A stretch of 64,000 bases of DNA from Prorocentrum cordatum (GCA_963575745.1 CAUYUJ010000769.1:237001-301000), one strand, 5' to 3'. Numbered from the stretch's first letter, positions 1 to 12,564 are shown. The notes: generated by a model from the sequence alone, not told the origin. Translations and numbers: made by a program.

Positions 1-1760
1 ACGCCAACGAAGGCGAACACCGCCTCTGAAAACGATCCGCCCTTCGTCCGTGCAACAGCTGGAAGCTTTTGACACGAATGGGCGCGGCGATCAAGCGAGA
101 ATCCGATTCTGACAAAAACACGCCATCCAATCTGGAAAATTAAGGACGTCTTAGGAATATGTGAGCGGCGCTGCTGCGAGATCCTTATGTAGAAAAAAGA
201 CCCGCCGTCCGTCCTTGGAGCCGATAGATGGCCATATCACGAATGTGCCAGGGGCGCAAGCGAGAACCTAATTTTGAACTTGCTTCACTCTCGATCATCC
301 GAGTAGCTGTTTGACATTTCAAGCTTCGGGGTCATCCCGGCTAAGAAATCAGGCGAATCCCCCGGCGCGCCCTCCTGACACGGCTGTTGAGCATGGTTCG
401 ACAGTCCTGGTATTCGCATAAGCCTACCTCATAGACTACCCTTCGGGTGATAAGAGCATCCCGGGGTTTGGCGTCATCTTTGTTTAGCATCAGGACACCA
501 GTGTCGATTGTCATTAACCTCCATGTTTGTTGTCATCTATATACGTACATGTTTATAGATGTATATACATATACATATACTTATACATATCCGCAGCAAA
601 GAAAAGCAGGAATCCGCTGCCCCTCAAGGGGGCTATCCCGCACCACGGACAAGGAAGACGACGCACCAAGCGTATGCAGAAATATCGCCGAGACCGTGCA
701 GCAGCCCTGCTCAGCAGGCTGCCATGCGAGCGTGGCCGAAACACCGCCGATCGAAGTCGACCGCGGGGCGAAGAGACCAACCACCTGCAAAACCCTGGAC
801 TCAGGAAGAGGGAGAAAGAAGGAGGAGGAATAGGAGGAGGAGGGAGGAGACGACAGTAGCAAGGGGCGAACTAGAGACCAGGAAGCGCAGCAACTCGGGT
901 ACCGAAGGCGTGCCACTGCAACCTGGAAATAATTAAACGCAACACTTCGGAACGAAACCGGCCGCATCTGCTGGCAAATGGCACAACCTGCATCAATCGC
1001 AGAACAACGTGTGATAGAACCATAACCCTGGTTGCTATCAAGCCGGAGGAATGGGGTGGGAGGAGGGAGGAGGCCAAGGAGACGAGGAATAGGAGGAGGA
1101 GGACAAGGCGTAAAGCAACGAGCGCCATCCCAAACAGGCACTCCGCACACGGTACCCGCACTCACGAGACGAGGCAATGGAATGGGCAGCAAAAGGTCTC
1201 CAGTGGTCTCGGGAATCGTCGCCGAGCGAGCGCCACTGCCAAGCGCAGGAGCGCGGGATAGGTGCGGCCCCCGAGAGGGGAGCGGCTCCATGCCCCGGGC
1301 AGCTGGTAGCCTGCCAGCACGCCCTGGCCGTGCATACGGCACGCAGGCGCCAGCTAAACGCCAGGGGGACCAAGCACCTTTCGCTTCCCTAAGAAACCGA
1401 TGCGCGTGGCGGAAGGAGAGGGAAGGACGCCAGAAAGAGGGACAGAAGAAGGGAAATATACACACTTACTAATATATGGGATGGCAGGCCCAAGGGCCAG
1501 AACCCCGGACGACGATACGAGTTGTTTGTCGATCCGTCTATACGTACTATGTCAATATTTGTTTATCTAGTACTGATTACCCAGCGATCTCCATATATGT
1601 ATTTGTCTGACTGTCTATCTGTCTGTCTCCCTGTCCCTTCCCCATCGGCCTCGCAATATATCTGTCGATAACAACATTAATCGACCGATCGATGTCACGA
1701 TCTACCGATCGAGTAACACACCGGGACAAACATCGGAGGGAACGCTATCCACCAACGCTG
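1..1760. other. No gene seen
   Basis: 1-350 holds decayed ~83-bp units (compare 42630-42975). 540-600 is TACATATACATA-rich. 790-850 and 1050-1110 are GGA-rich. A 294-codon open frame on - (581-1465) has no recognisable domain. If the isoamylase C-terminus lies in the window it should be on - here or in 1-4840; I did not find it. Confidence 0.5.
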
Positions 1761-2073
1761 GCCTAACAATGCCTCTCAGAAGGTGTCAAAGACCGGAACG
1801 CCCCTCCCCCCCCCAAAAAAAAACCTAAGGGGGGGCTCAGAAACTGGGCACCCCTCCACCAACCCCCGCCCCTCCGGGGAAGATCCCAGGGGTCCAAAAT
1901 TCCGCCCTCCGTCTGGAAAATCTGAAGTGGTGAATTTCGGGCCCCCCACTCCCCCGGGAAAATTTGAGGGCCCCCCCCCCTTCGGTGACGACGGCGACGG
2001 CGACGACGACGACGACGCTCACGGCGACGACGACGACGACGGCACGACGACGGACGACGGACGACGGACGACG

Positions 2074-2123
<50 letters not shown>

Positions 2124-2146
2124 ACGACGACGACGGCACGACGACG

Positions 2147-2201
<55 letters not shown>

Positions 2202-2227
2202 ACGGCGACGACGACACGACGACGGAC

Positions 2228-2271
<44 letters not shown>

Positions 2272-2326
2272 ACGACGACGACGACGACGACGACGGCACG
2301 ACGACGGACGACGACGACGACGACGA

Positions 2327-2361
<35 letters not shown>

Positions 2362-3569
2362 CTCACGGCGACGACGACGACGTGAGCGGCGGTGGTGGGG
2401 ACGCACCTGTCGCCAGCGCCCTCGCCAGGCGCTGGCTCTGATAGAATGCTACTCGGGCTCGATCCCGCCCTCTCGGTATCCTACCAGGGCCCTGCTACAT
2501 GCACTCTACTCTACTCTGCCCTACTGCACTCTGCCCCACTTTACTCTGCCCCATTCCACTCTTCCCTGCCGCACTCCCTGACATACCCTACCCTGCTCCA
2601 CTTTGCTCTTCTTCTGCTCTACTCTAGTCCTCATAATATGTTCCGTCTCTACTCTACTCTTGTCCATTTTACTCTATTCTGCAATACTTTACTCGACCCT
2701 ACTCTACCACACCATATCCCAATCTACTCTACTCCACTCTTCTTTACACTACGTTGCTCATACTCTACTCTACTCTACTCTGCGCTCCCCTCCTCTCCTC
2801 TCCTCTCCTCTCCTCTCCTCTCCTCTCCTCTCCTCTCCTCTCCTCTCCTCATAGTCTGTTCAACGCCACTCTACCATTCTCTATGTATGCTCTCCTCTGT
2901 CCATCTACCCCTCTCTGCTCGATTCGATCTTCCCTACTCTACTGTGTCCTACTCTACTCTATTCTTCTCTACCCTACCGTGCCCGTGCCCTAACATACTC
3001 TACTGTGTTCCACTTTGCTGCTACTATACTCTACTCTACTCCGTATCTGCTCTACTCTACCCTACCCTACTCAACCCTGCCGTACACCAACATAATCTAC
3101 CCTACTCTACTATGTTCCGACTCCACTCTACTCTACTCTACTCTACTTTGCTCTGCTGTGCTCTGCCTTGCTCTACTCTACTCTACTCTACTCTACTCCT
3201 ACTCTACCCTGCTCTAATATTTGTACCATCTACTCTCCTCTACTCGACTCAACTCTAACCTTTAATATGATCTACACCTCCCTTCCCTACTCTACTCTAC
3301 CTTCCTCTACACTACCCTACCGTATCCTATCCCACTCTACTCGACTCTCCTCTACCCTCTACGCTACTCTTTCTACATGCTCGGTTCAACGACGCCTACT
3401 CTACTCTGCTCGGCGTCGTCATCGTCGTTGTCGGCGGCGGCGGCGGCGTCGGCGTCCTCGTCGTCGGGTCGGCGTCCTCGTCGTCGTCGGCGTCGTCGTA
3501 ATTACGTCGTGCGTCGTCGTCGCCGTGGCTTTCGCCGTCGTCCGTCGTCCGTCGTCCGTCGTCCGTCGT

Positions 3570-3627
<58 letters not shown>

Positions 3628-3905
3628 TGGCATCGGCGGCGTCGGCGTCGTCGTCGTCGTCGGCGTCGGCGTCGGCGTCGGCCTCGTCGTCGTCGCTGTC
3701 GTTGCCGCGGGGGGGGGGACAGGTTGCTGGACCCCTCCTCAACAGCTTTCCGGGGGATGGGGAGTATCTGGATCTCTCTCACTGATTTTCCGTTGGGAGG
3801 TTTCTGGACCCCCCCCACAAATTTTCCCGCAGGGGGGGTGTCAGGGCCCCCCAACGGCGTGGTTTTGGGTCGGGCGGAGCGTTTGACCCCCCCCCCCCCT
3901 CCTGC
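1760..3905. repeat. Giant symmetric block: GAC array, pyrimidine minisatellite, GTC array
   Basis: 1985-2385 is a (GAC)n-type array with GGACGACGGACGACGG interruptions; 2495-3390 is a CTACT/CTCCT pyrimidine minisatellite; 3415-3705 is a (GTC)n-type array with the mirror interruptions CCGTCGTCCGTCGTCC. The two arrays are reverse complements about 1 kb apart. Outside them, 1790-1980 and 3712-3900 both carry repeats of GGAAAATTTG and C/G runs, decayed but in inverted arrangement. All open frames here are repeat artefacts. Confidence 0.85.
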
Positions 3906-4435
3906 CAGCAGCGGCAGGAAACGCTTTCTGAAACATCGGGACAACCATCGGGACTCTGATCGGAACAGCTGCCGGGACAACAAACAACCATCGGGACAAC
4001 CATCGGGGCAACCCGCGTCCAATGACCGGGCTGGGCCGGGGCGACAACTTTTGGCCAGACTTGGCCTCTACTAAAGCGTGCACTCGCGTAACTTCGCCTC
4101 GCCTTGCCCGCTCGCACGTCACGGAACCGAATCGGAATTCGATTTCCCGATTGGGCGCCTCCGTTTCACTTCGATCTCACCTGCCGACCTCCGACCAAAC
4201 AATTTTCGAGTAACAATGTAAACGGATGCATTGAACCACGACTGTCTCAGCCAGACATATGTGAAGAACATATGGCGCACCCAACATATCGTGGTGGGCC
4301 ATGGCGCTTCGCTACTGCTTGAGCCTGGTGGTGCGACCAGGAGTTTGCCTTACGTGAAGGAAACGGAATGGAGTATGCTGCTGAGTATGATGCTGCTGCT
4401 GATGATGATGCCGAAGAATATCATATGGTGATGAT
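3906..4435. other. No gene seen; single-copy DNA
   Basis: ACCATCGGGACAACCATCGG repeats at 3930-4015, then unremarkable sequence to an ATG/GAT triplet run at 4375-4440. Confidence 0.5.
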
Positions 4436-4625
4436 GATGAGGAGAAGGTGGGAGGGAGGAGAAGAAATGTGGAGGAAAGAGTGGCACTGTGGAGGGAAGG
4501 AGAAAAGAGGGAAGATGAAGGAGGATGAGGAGGAGGAGGAGGATGAGGAGGAGAAAGAGCATGGAGGGAGAAGGAGGAGGAGGAAGAAGAGGAGGTGGAG
4601 GAGGAAGAGGAGGGAGAGAGAATGT
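4436..4625. repeat. GAG/GGA purine tract
   Basis: Imperfect GGA/GAG repeats with ATG triplets at the start (4378-4440). No gene. Confidence 0.9.
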
Positions 4626-4847
4626 GTGGGCGGGAGGAGGGGAAACATCCGCAAGTTGGGGGCAACTGGCTGGATGCCTTCCGTGGCCCGCAGCAAAGCT
4701 CCAATCAAGGCCGACTGCGAACAGATGAAACCTCCTGACCGGAGGATGAGGAAGAGCCGAAATCGCACGGCCACGTGGCAAAGTCTCCGCCTTTTGCTCT
4801 TCCTTCCTGCTCTCCCCCTCTCCGCCTTCTTCTCCCCGGGGCCTTGC

Positions 4848-4911
4848 CATCGTGGTTATCGTGCAGCACCCAACACAGGTAGCTGTACTCATCATCCCAG
4901 TAGGTCCTCGG
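4848..4911 (-). CDS. Isoamylase exon 11, C-terminal domain (boundaries uncertain)
   Basis: The minus strand reads PRTYWDDEYSYLCWVLHDN and then HDG. This resembles the start of the C-terminal beta domain of isoamylases, where PDWS...RFLAFTLHD is usual. A pyrimidine-rich stretch ending CCTCAAG precedes it, so an acceptor at 4912-4913 is likely; CCGAG before G at 4907-4908 is an alternative. A GC donor follows CACGATG. The short linker with the usual W-H-G motif between exons 10 and 11 was not found. Weaker than the other exons because the motif is less distinctive, but order and strand agree. Confidence 0.6.
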
Positions 4912-5109
4912 CTTGAGGTGGGAAGACAACGGGCAACATCGACTATGGCTGCAACACCGTGTCACCAGCTCGATCACAGGACGGGACCGCAGCAATGGAA
5001 ATGCCGACTCGATCCCCGATCATGGGGAACAGCCTGGGAAAGAAGCACGACAAACACCCTGACGCCCTCGACAACCATGCCATGACCATCTGACCGACTA
5101 ATTACCGAT

Positions 5110-5780
5110 GGCTCCAGTGGGAACATTTGTATGCGTGCCCTCCCCATTTCAGCGCACCCATCACCTGGTTGTCGTGCATCACCGCGTTGTTTTTTCGTGT
5201 TCCACTATGTAAGCCTACTCGTTTTTCGTTGTTTCGCCCTCGTTCGTCCGACGACGTCCACTGACCCCGAATGGCCAGTGCGCCGCCTGGCAGACAGCAG
5301 AGCCGTCGAACGTGTAGCATAGTGGATTGTTTCACCACCTTGCTAACACACCTCTGACGTGCACGACTTTCTCTCCCTCCTCGCATGCTTCGCGCCCCGC
5401 AGGGAGCTCCACCTGCGGCCAGTGGGAAAAGGTCCATGCACCCCCCCCGCCCATCTCAGCACACCGCGCACCCGGATCGTGCAGGGAGCTCCATTTACGG
5501 CCCCAGTGAAAAAAATCGTATGCGTATTTAATTACCCCCACTCGTTCCAGTGCAAGCCTCACACGTTTCGTGCCCCACAAGGAGCTCCACCCACGGCTCC
5601 AGTTGGAGGGTTGGGATGCGCCCTCCCGCCCATTTTGGCACACCCCTCGCGCGGATGGGAACTCGCAGGGAGATCCACCTCAAGGCGCAGCGAAGGCGTT
5701 CCTGTGCGCCCCTCGACCAGTTCGGCAGTTCGGCACATTCTACACACGGATCGTTCATGAAGCGGTCCATCACCGCTGCA
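5110..5780. repeat. Degenerate GGGAGCTCCACC-type tandem repeat
   Basis: Units contain GGGAGCTCCACC, CCAGTGG, TGCGCCC/TGCATGC and CCCATTTxGGCACACC. They are older relatives of the better-kept array at 6590-7230. Confidence 0.6.
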
Positions 5781-6035
5781 TGAAGCTGCTCAAGGACGAG
5801 CCCTCGCCAAGTCTAATCTTATATGCTTTCGGACTCCCCCCAACGAAAACAAGAAGAGAGGAAACGCGGGCCCCCGGGAGAGGGTCGGGATTCTTCCAGG
5901 GAGCCCAGACCCCCTGCATCCCCTGACGTCCGCCGGTGTTGTGTTGCTTCTGCCAATCCGCGGCCCCAGAAATCACAACCGCTTCCCCGAGGCAAGTCTC
6001 CCTCCCGGATCCCTTCTTGGTGACCCTGGGGCTAT

Positions 6036-6223
6036 GTCGGGCGTGTCCCCCCTACAGGGGGATTTTCGACGAAAGATACAAAATACCCAAACAATGCTCC
6101 AAAAAGGCAAAAAGAAACACTCAAAAAATAATCCCCTGACTATTTTTGGACTATTCTTTGATTATTTCTGGGGTATGTTGTAGTTTTCGTCGAAAATCTC
6201 CCTGTATGGGGGACACGCCCGAC
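6036..6223 (+). mobile_element. Family D inverted-repeat element, copy D1
   Basis: Terminal inverted repeats are long: GTCGGGCGTGTCCCCCCTAC...GGGATTTTCGACGAAA at the left and TTTTCGTCGAAAATCTCCCT...GGGGGACACGCCCGAC at the right. The A/T-rich middle has ACTATTTTTGGACTATTC. The direct repeat ACCCTGGGGC flanks it (6023-6032 and 6227-6236), a likely target duplication. Confidence 0.9.
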
Positions 6224-6589
6224 ATAACCCTGGGGCCCCCTCCTCGCCCGCGCTCTGGGCCCCTGGCCTGCTCGTCCGCTCCCGGGTAACTCCCCCCTTC
6301 GCGCCGTCACCTTCGGGCTCCGCCCGAGGCGCGCTGCGCCGTCCACCTTCGCGCCCGCTCGCGGGGCCACCTTGGACAGGGATTGTAGACGCCACGACAC
6401 TGGACACCCTCACAGTCCGATCACTGACTTTTAGATGCCTGTTTAACATGTGGGGAGCATGCCTTAAACATGCTTTCAACAGGGTGAAAGCACGTTTAAA
6501 ACATGTTGAAGACATGTTTTAGACACCTGGGAATTATTTGGCAACGTGGCTCCTCTCCATGCATCGCCCTCCACGGGACAGGGACGCCT

Positions 6590-7230
6590 CCCTGGACCCT
6601 CGCCGCGATCAAACACCACCCAGCACAGCCCTTCCTCTCTGCGATTCACCCACCCAGTACAGCGCGTCGTGGCCCCATACTCCACCGAAGGTCCCAGTGG
6701 GACCGCTCGCATGCGTCAACCACCACCCAGCACAGCCCTTCCTCCCTGCGATTCACCCACCCAGTACAGTGCTTCGTGGCCCCATAGGGAGCTCCACCGA
6801 ATGTCCCAGTGGGATCGCCCGAATGCGTCCCCCCCACCCAGTGCAGCGTTTCGTGGCCCCATAGGGAGCTCCACCGAAGGTCCCAATGGGACCGCCCGCA
6901 TGCGTCAACCACCGCCTAACAGCCCTCCCTCCCTGGGATTCACCCACCCAATGCATTTCGTGGCCCCATGGGGAGCTCCACCGAAGGCTCCAGTGGCACC
7001 GCCCGCATCCGTCAGCCACCACCCAGCACAGCGCTTCGTGGCCCCATATGGGGCTCCACCGAAGGCCCCATTGGCACCGCCCGTATGCGTCTGGTTCCAT
7101 CGTGATCATCGAAGGTCCCAGTGGGACCGCCCGCATGCGGCAGCCACCACCCAGTACAGCGTTTCGTGGCCCCATAAGCCCCGCCCAATGCAGCGCTTCG
7201 TGTTCCGATAGGGAGCTCCACCGAAGAAGA
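6590..7230. repeat. GGGAGCTCCACCGAAGGTCC tandem repeat
   Basis: About seven units of roughly 75-105 bp, each with CAGCGCTTCGTGGCCCCATA, GGGAGCTCCACCGAAGGTCC, CAGTGGGACCGCCCGCATGC and GTCAACCACCACCCA. Unit length varies because an inner CAGCCCTTCCTCCCTGCGAT piece is present or absent. Confidence 0.8.
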
Positions 7231-7234
7231 TCTT

Positions 7235-8067
7235 CGCACTTGCGGCACTCACAGCTGCATAGAGTTGGTTCCTTCGCCCGGATATTTTTTTCAATGCGTT
7301 GGATCTCTGGGTTCTCCCCTGGGCCTACCCCGCCCTGACCTTGCCCTCTGGCTCTCCTGCGGCCGGGCGGGGCGACCTGGGCGAGGCGCAGCTGCTGGAA
7401 AGCACCCCGAGGCTGGGAAAATCGCCGAGCACATCATCACCAACGTCCAACAGCCTCGAACCTCGGACTCGAAAACCTCGAACCTCGCACCTCCAGCTCG
7501 ATGAGGGGGTCGATGCATTCCCCGCCCCCCTCAAATCGGGAGCGGCCAAGAGGGGGGTGTCCAAGAGGGGGGGGAGCAAATCATCACCGGCGGCATGTGC
7601 GCCGCCCAGCGGGGGGGCCAGGGACGTACTGACATGAGAAGAGGCGCCATGAAATCTGCAGAAATATCATGACCCCCGCCATGATATCCAACCCCCCCTA
7701 GTCATCACCCCCCTCTTCTCCGCCCCCGATCAAACGTTGGCCCTGAGCTTGACGCGGGCGGCCGGAGCGCCAGGCTGGACCTCGAACCTCGGACTCGAAA
7801 ACCTCGAACCTCGAACCTCCACCTCGATAGGGGGGTCGATGTACCCCCCCGCCCCCCACCAAACGGTGGCCCCGAGTTCGACGCGGGCGGTCGGAGCGCC
7901 AGGCCGGGGCGGGTCCTCCACCAGATGTCCTTCTCGGAGAGGAAGCCGTCGCGGCCTCGGAGCAGCCCGGGGCCGGGGGCCGCTGGAGGTGCCCCTGGCC
8001 CACGCTGCCCCCCCCCCCCCCCCCAGCTTTCTCGCTCCGTTTGGGAGCCTGCTCTGTGAGGCCGCTC
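7235..8067. other. No gene seen; duplicated CTCGAACCTCGGACTCG motif
   Basis: ACCTCGAACCTCGGACTCGA and AAACCTCGAACC, followed by GGGGGTCGATGxA, occur at 7457-7525 and 7776-7845. GCGAGGCGCAGCTGCTGGAA at 7381 is a dispersed motif. Confidence 0.5.
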
Positions 8068-8193
8068 GCCATCGCTCGGACGCCCATTCCCTGTTTTTTT
8101 AGGTTTCGTGCGTGTTTTTTTCGCTGGATAACCAAGGATGCTCCTCGATGGTCCTCGCCAAAAGAAAAATGCACACGTCCGAGCGATGCCAAG
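8068..8193 (+). mobile_element. Family A inverted-repeat element, copy A1
   Basis: This is one of ten copies of a ~128-bp element. Left end GCCATCGCTCGGACG, a T-run, GGTTTCGTGCGTG, another T-run, AAGGATGCTCCTCGATGGTC, CTCGCCAAAAGAAAAATGCA, and right end CACACGTCCGAGCGATGCC. The inverted repeat is CATCGCTCGGACGT, about 14 bp. The copy starts with GC and is followed by AAG. Confidence 0.9.
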
Positions 8194-9750
8194 CTGAAGA
8201 AGACAGCCGCAGGCGCGGATGTTCTACCACGTTGCACCACGAACCCGCCGCAGGCGCCGAATTTTCGTCGACGCAATGTGGGTGGGTCCCGGGCGAGGAC
8301 GGCGACGCAACCAGAGTGTTCAGATGTTTGGGAGGTGCAGGGAAAGGAAGCTGGGGAGGGGGAGGCGTATGGACAGAGCCGAGGAGCTCTGAAGCTTGGA
8401 CTGCGCGGGTTCTTCTGTCCACGCCCTGGCTCACACCACACAGACTTCTGCATCCGATGCATCTGCGGATGGGAGCGGAAGGGAGAAAGGGAGACCCAGA
8501 ACCCCTGCGTTGTGTGTATCCGCAACGTGGACCCACCCATAGGTCTGCGCCCCTTCCCCGGGGCAGAGTTTTATGCCGAATCGTTTTTGGACTGTCCTGG
8601 ACCCCGGTGAAGGCCCTGGGACGCCGGAAATCGCCAGAACCCCCCCGTCGTCGCGGTCGCTTCGCGACGCGAGGGGTTCGGGGGGGCAGGGAGGGGAGGA
8701 GTGGCATCTGCCCGACGTGGCCTTCATCCCCCCCCTCCTCCCCCCCCCTCCCCCCCCCCTCCGTGATGTTTGCCAGGACCCCATCCCCCGCCGCTTGCAC
8801 CGGCGCCGCCCCTCCTCGCTCCTCCTCCCCCCTTCCTTCTTTCCTTCCCTCCTTCTTTCCGAAGGGACTAGAGGACTCGCCGTCCTCCCGGTCCTTGCCG
8901 TCGTCGTCGTCGTCGTCGTCGTCCCCGCGGTCGTCGCCGTCCTCTCCTCAGAAAACATTTGTTCCTCTGACCAAGCCATACACGGGGGTCCCAAAACCGC
9001 GTGGTGACAGACCGCGCAGCGACCTCGAAATCCCAAGAGACCTCGCCGTGAGGTCGGGCACCGCGCGGCCTTGGGACTTCGGAGGCCCCCGTCGCCCGAG
9101 ACGTCCTCGGAGAACGACCAGATCCGAAAACCGTGCGGCGACCCCGAATACCCACTGACTCACCACGCGGTGTGGTTACAAGATCGTTTGGGGGCCCCGT
9201 CATACCAGAGCGCCAAGATCCCAGACATCCGACGCGTGCTTTGTTCACAACGCGGCCACCCAGAGGCTTCGACCCCTTCCTGGGGACCGGCCCTGATAAG
9301 AAAATGTTGACCGCCCCAAGGACTGGAATCTGGAAGGGCGCCCAGAAACTGCCAAAAACCTCCCGCCGCGGCATTTTTGTTACGACGCGAGGATTTCAGG
9401 TATGACCCCCTCCAAATGACGGGCTTTTCGTCCTGAGCTGCATTTGGCGCTCCTGGGGCCCGGGAACCCGGGAAGGGCCCCAGGGAGGTATAACGTGATT
9501 AAATTTCGCGACCGAAGAACACCACATACTTATACTGTCTGGTATGATGATAATTCATGTGAGACTTGCGAGAATGATACAGGTGGCCGTTGCTTCGCCG
9601 ATACCGCTGGTGAGGCTGGTCAAGGGTTGGGAGCCTGAGTGCCCTGACGGAATCCAAGAAGGGCAAGAACCTGTGCGTTACCGGCTAACCGCCACTTTGA
9701 CCCCACCAGCTGGCTGGGCTTTCCACGCCGCGCAAAGAGTCGATGCCGGG
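8194..9750. other. Mostly featureless; possible coding fragment at 9490-9638 (+)
   Basis: 8690-8950 is CCT- and GTC-rich. At 9490-9638 the GC content falls and one plus frame reads YNVIKFRDRRTPHTYTVWYD, then DNSCETCENDTGG; it looks protein-like but I do not recognise it and it has no start of its own. Confidence 0.25.
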
Positions 9751-10872
9751 CTCAGAGATCACCCCCTGTGGTGTCGAGAAAGGGCCATCCCTGCTATGCC
9801 CTGGACGAGAAACGCGCATAGCGGCCGAGCTCAGGAATCACCCCCCGCGCACCCCCTCTGTTGTCGAGAAAATGCCACGCCTGCTATACCCTGGACGAGG
9901 GGCGCGCATAGCGGCCGAGCTCAGGAACCGCCCCCTGCGCACTCTCCGTGGTGTCGAGAAAGTGCCACGCCTGCTATGCCCTGGACGCAAGGCGCGCATA
10001 GCGGCCGAGCTCAGGAGTCACCCCCTGCGCACTGTCTCTGGTGTCGAGAAAGTGCCACGCCTGCTATGCCCAGGGCGAAAGGCGCGCGTAGCGGCCGAGC
10101 TCAGGAACCACCCCCTGCGCACCCTCCCAGGTGTCGAGAACGTGCCACGCCTGCTATGCCCTGGACGAAAGTCGCGCATAGCGGCCGAGCTCGGGAACCA
10201 CCCCCTGCGCACCCTCCCTGGTGTCGAGAAAGTGCCACGCCTGTTCTGCCCTGGACGAGAGGCGCGCGTAGCGGCCGAACTCACGAACAACTCCCTTTTC
10301 GCACCCTCCCTGGTGTCGAGAAACTGCCACGCCTGCTATGCCCTGGACGAGAGGCGCGCATAGCGGCCGAGCTCAGGAACCACCCCCTGCGCACCCTCCC
10401 AGGTGTCGAGAAAGTGCCACGCCTGCTATGCCCTGGACGAGAGACGCGCATAGCGGCCGAGCTCAGGAACCACCCCCTGCGCACCTTACCTGGTGTCGAG
10501 AAAATGCTACTTCTGCCGTGCCCTGGACGAGAGGCGCGCGTAGCGGCCGAGCTCGGGAACCACCCCCTGCGCACCCTCCCTGGTGTCGACAAAATGCCAC
10601 GCCTGCTATGCCGATGAAGAGCGGCGCGCATAGCGGCGACGGTGAGAGACCACCCCCTGCGCACCCTCCCAGGTGTCGAGAAAGTGCCACACCTGTTCTG
10701 CCCTGGACGAGAGGCGCGCATAGCGGCCGAGCTCAGGAACCACCCCCTGCGCACTCTTTTTGGTGTAAAGAAAGTGCCACGCCTGCTATGCCCTGGACGA
10801 GACGCGCGCATAGCGGCCGAGCTCAGGACCCCCCCCCCTGCGCACCCCTTATGTTGTCGACAAAATGCCACG
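9751..10872. repeat. 90-bp tandem repeat, about 12 units
   Basis: The marker GTGTCGAGAAAGTGCCACGC recurs at 90-bp spacing (9771, 9861, 9951, 10041, 10131, 10221, then about 10313 and every 90 bp to 10853). The unit also has CTGCTATGCCCTGGACGAGA, GGCGCGCATAGCGGCCGAGC and CCCCCTGCGCACCCTCC. Because 90 is a multiple of three, several frames on both strands stay open for over 1 kb, giving a 30-residue repeat; I see no start context, splice site or homology and treat it as a minisatellite. Confidence 0.88.
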
Positions 10873-11445
10873 CTTGCTAGCGTACAAGGCACGGTGTGCG
10901 CACCCCAGGTCCTATGCGCAACGTTTGCCACGCTTTCCGACCCAGTCTGTATGTGGGTGCCAGGCTGGATGTGGACGTGTGTCTCATGTGGGTGCCCAAT
11001 GTGTTGTGCATACGTCTTGGGTGTATGATGCAGTGAACACGCGGCGGCCGAGAGGAGGGATACGCGAGTGCGACGCGACAGGGAAAACAACCATAACCCC
11101 ACGAAACATGTGGGGAAGAACACCATAACCCCACGAAACATGTGGGGAACAACATGTACTGGGTGCCAGGCTGGATGTGGAAGTGTGCCTCCTGTGGGTT
11201 CCAAGTATGTTGAGCATACGTCTTGGGTGTATAATGCTGTGAGCGTGCACTGGCGTTATATGGTGTGTATGCGAGTCTGTGGATGCTAGCAACTGTATGT
11301 ACACGCGCGTATCATGTCCATGCCGTGCATGTGTTGCGCGTGGATGAGGGAGGAGGGGAGGAGTGAGACGCGGGTGCGACGCAGCGAGGAAGAACATCAT
11401 AACCCCACCATGGATGTGGGGAACAACCCTCCTCTGTGATTTTTC
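10873..11445. repeat. Duplicated CCCCACGAAACATGTGGGG / GGTGCCAGGCTGGATGTGG block
   Basis: A ~90-bp segment with GTGCCAGGCTGGATGTGG and CATACGTCTTGGGTGTAT occurs at 10950-11040 and 11160-11250. Short palindromes CCCCACGAAACATGTGGGG stand at 11098-11116 and 11132-11150, and a variant CCCCACCATGGATGTGGGG at 11403-11421. Confidence 0.75.
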
Positions 11446-12055
11446 CTGCACGGCGCGAGGATGTCAAGTCTTTGGGCCAATACTCGGAACTCAAGCGGCC
11501 GTCTGGGACATTTCTGGGCTCACTGGACACCTCTCAAGAGGCGGAGCTGATCGAGAGCACCCCCAGGGCCCAAAAACCTCCAAATTCCCTTCGAAAGCCT
11601 CGGACACCTCCATGGGGGAACCGAACAACCCGATATCGTTGCTCCCGAGACCTCTCCTGGGGTGCGTTCTGACTGCACTTTCGAGGAGAATCCGGCCGTG
11701 GCAACGAGGGCCTCCCGGGAGGCCCAGAAGAGCCCAGACGAGGCAAGGGTAGCGGTGTCGGTGTCCTTCCCTTCTCCGGCTCCTGTCGTGTTTTTCTTAT
11801 TGTCGAGACGCGAAGTGTGAGGGCACGCCAGGAAAAAGGATGTGGTGGGCAACGTTCGGGGGGGGGCCAGTTCAGGTGGGAAACGTCGAGCTGAAGACCA
11901 CGCGTGCGCTCGTCTGATCTCGACCGCGGGCCCTCGCTCCTGGAGGAACAAAAAACGGCACACGTCTAAACTCTCTTACCCCGAAGCTCTCGCCACGGTG
12001 CTGCTCACCGCAGCGGGCCAGGCAGCTACGGCAAGCAATGTGCCTACGGCTTCCC

Positions 12056-12228
<173 letters not shown>

Positions 12229-12564
12229 TACGTGCACGCCCAGTGGAGAGACACTAGAAGCTCAAGGCTGTTCCCGGGAAGGCTCTGCTGCCCGGCGAAG
12301 GAGGGGGGAGGAGGGGAGGAGGAGGAGGCAGACGGAAGGGGGGCTGGGCGGAGTCAGCAGGCAGGGAGCGGGAGGAAAGGGGAGGAGGCAAGGACGGGGA
12401 GGAGAGGGGAAGCAGCCGCAAGCAGACAGGGCAAGGAGCAGAAGGGAAGGAAAGAGGAGGGGAAAGAAGACGAGGCCGAAAGGAAGGGAAGCAACCGCAA
12501 GCAGACAGGCAGGGCCAGGGGCCGGGAGAGAAGAGCCACCCGCGACGAGCTACGGACCCTTCGG

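Noticed and set aside
581-1465. 294-codon minus frame as the isoamylase C-terminus
   Set aside because: No beta-domain motif and a composition typical of GC-rich non-coding DNA.
1763-2406. Open frames of 115-200 codons in the GAC array
   Set aside because: Poly-Asp/Thr/Arg/Val products of a triplet repeat, open in many frames at once.
5625-5650. CCCATTTTGGCACACC as SL relic
   Set aside because: It is a variant of the local tandem unit (CCCATTTCAGCGCACC), so the likeness is accidental.
9751-10872. CRISPR-like array
   Set aside because: Units are contiguous 90-bp tandem copies with no unique spacers, in a eukaryotic genome.
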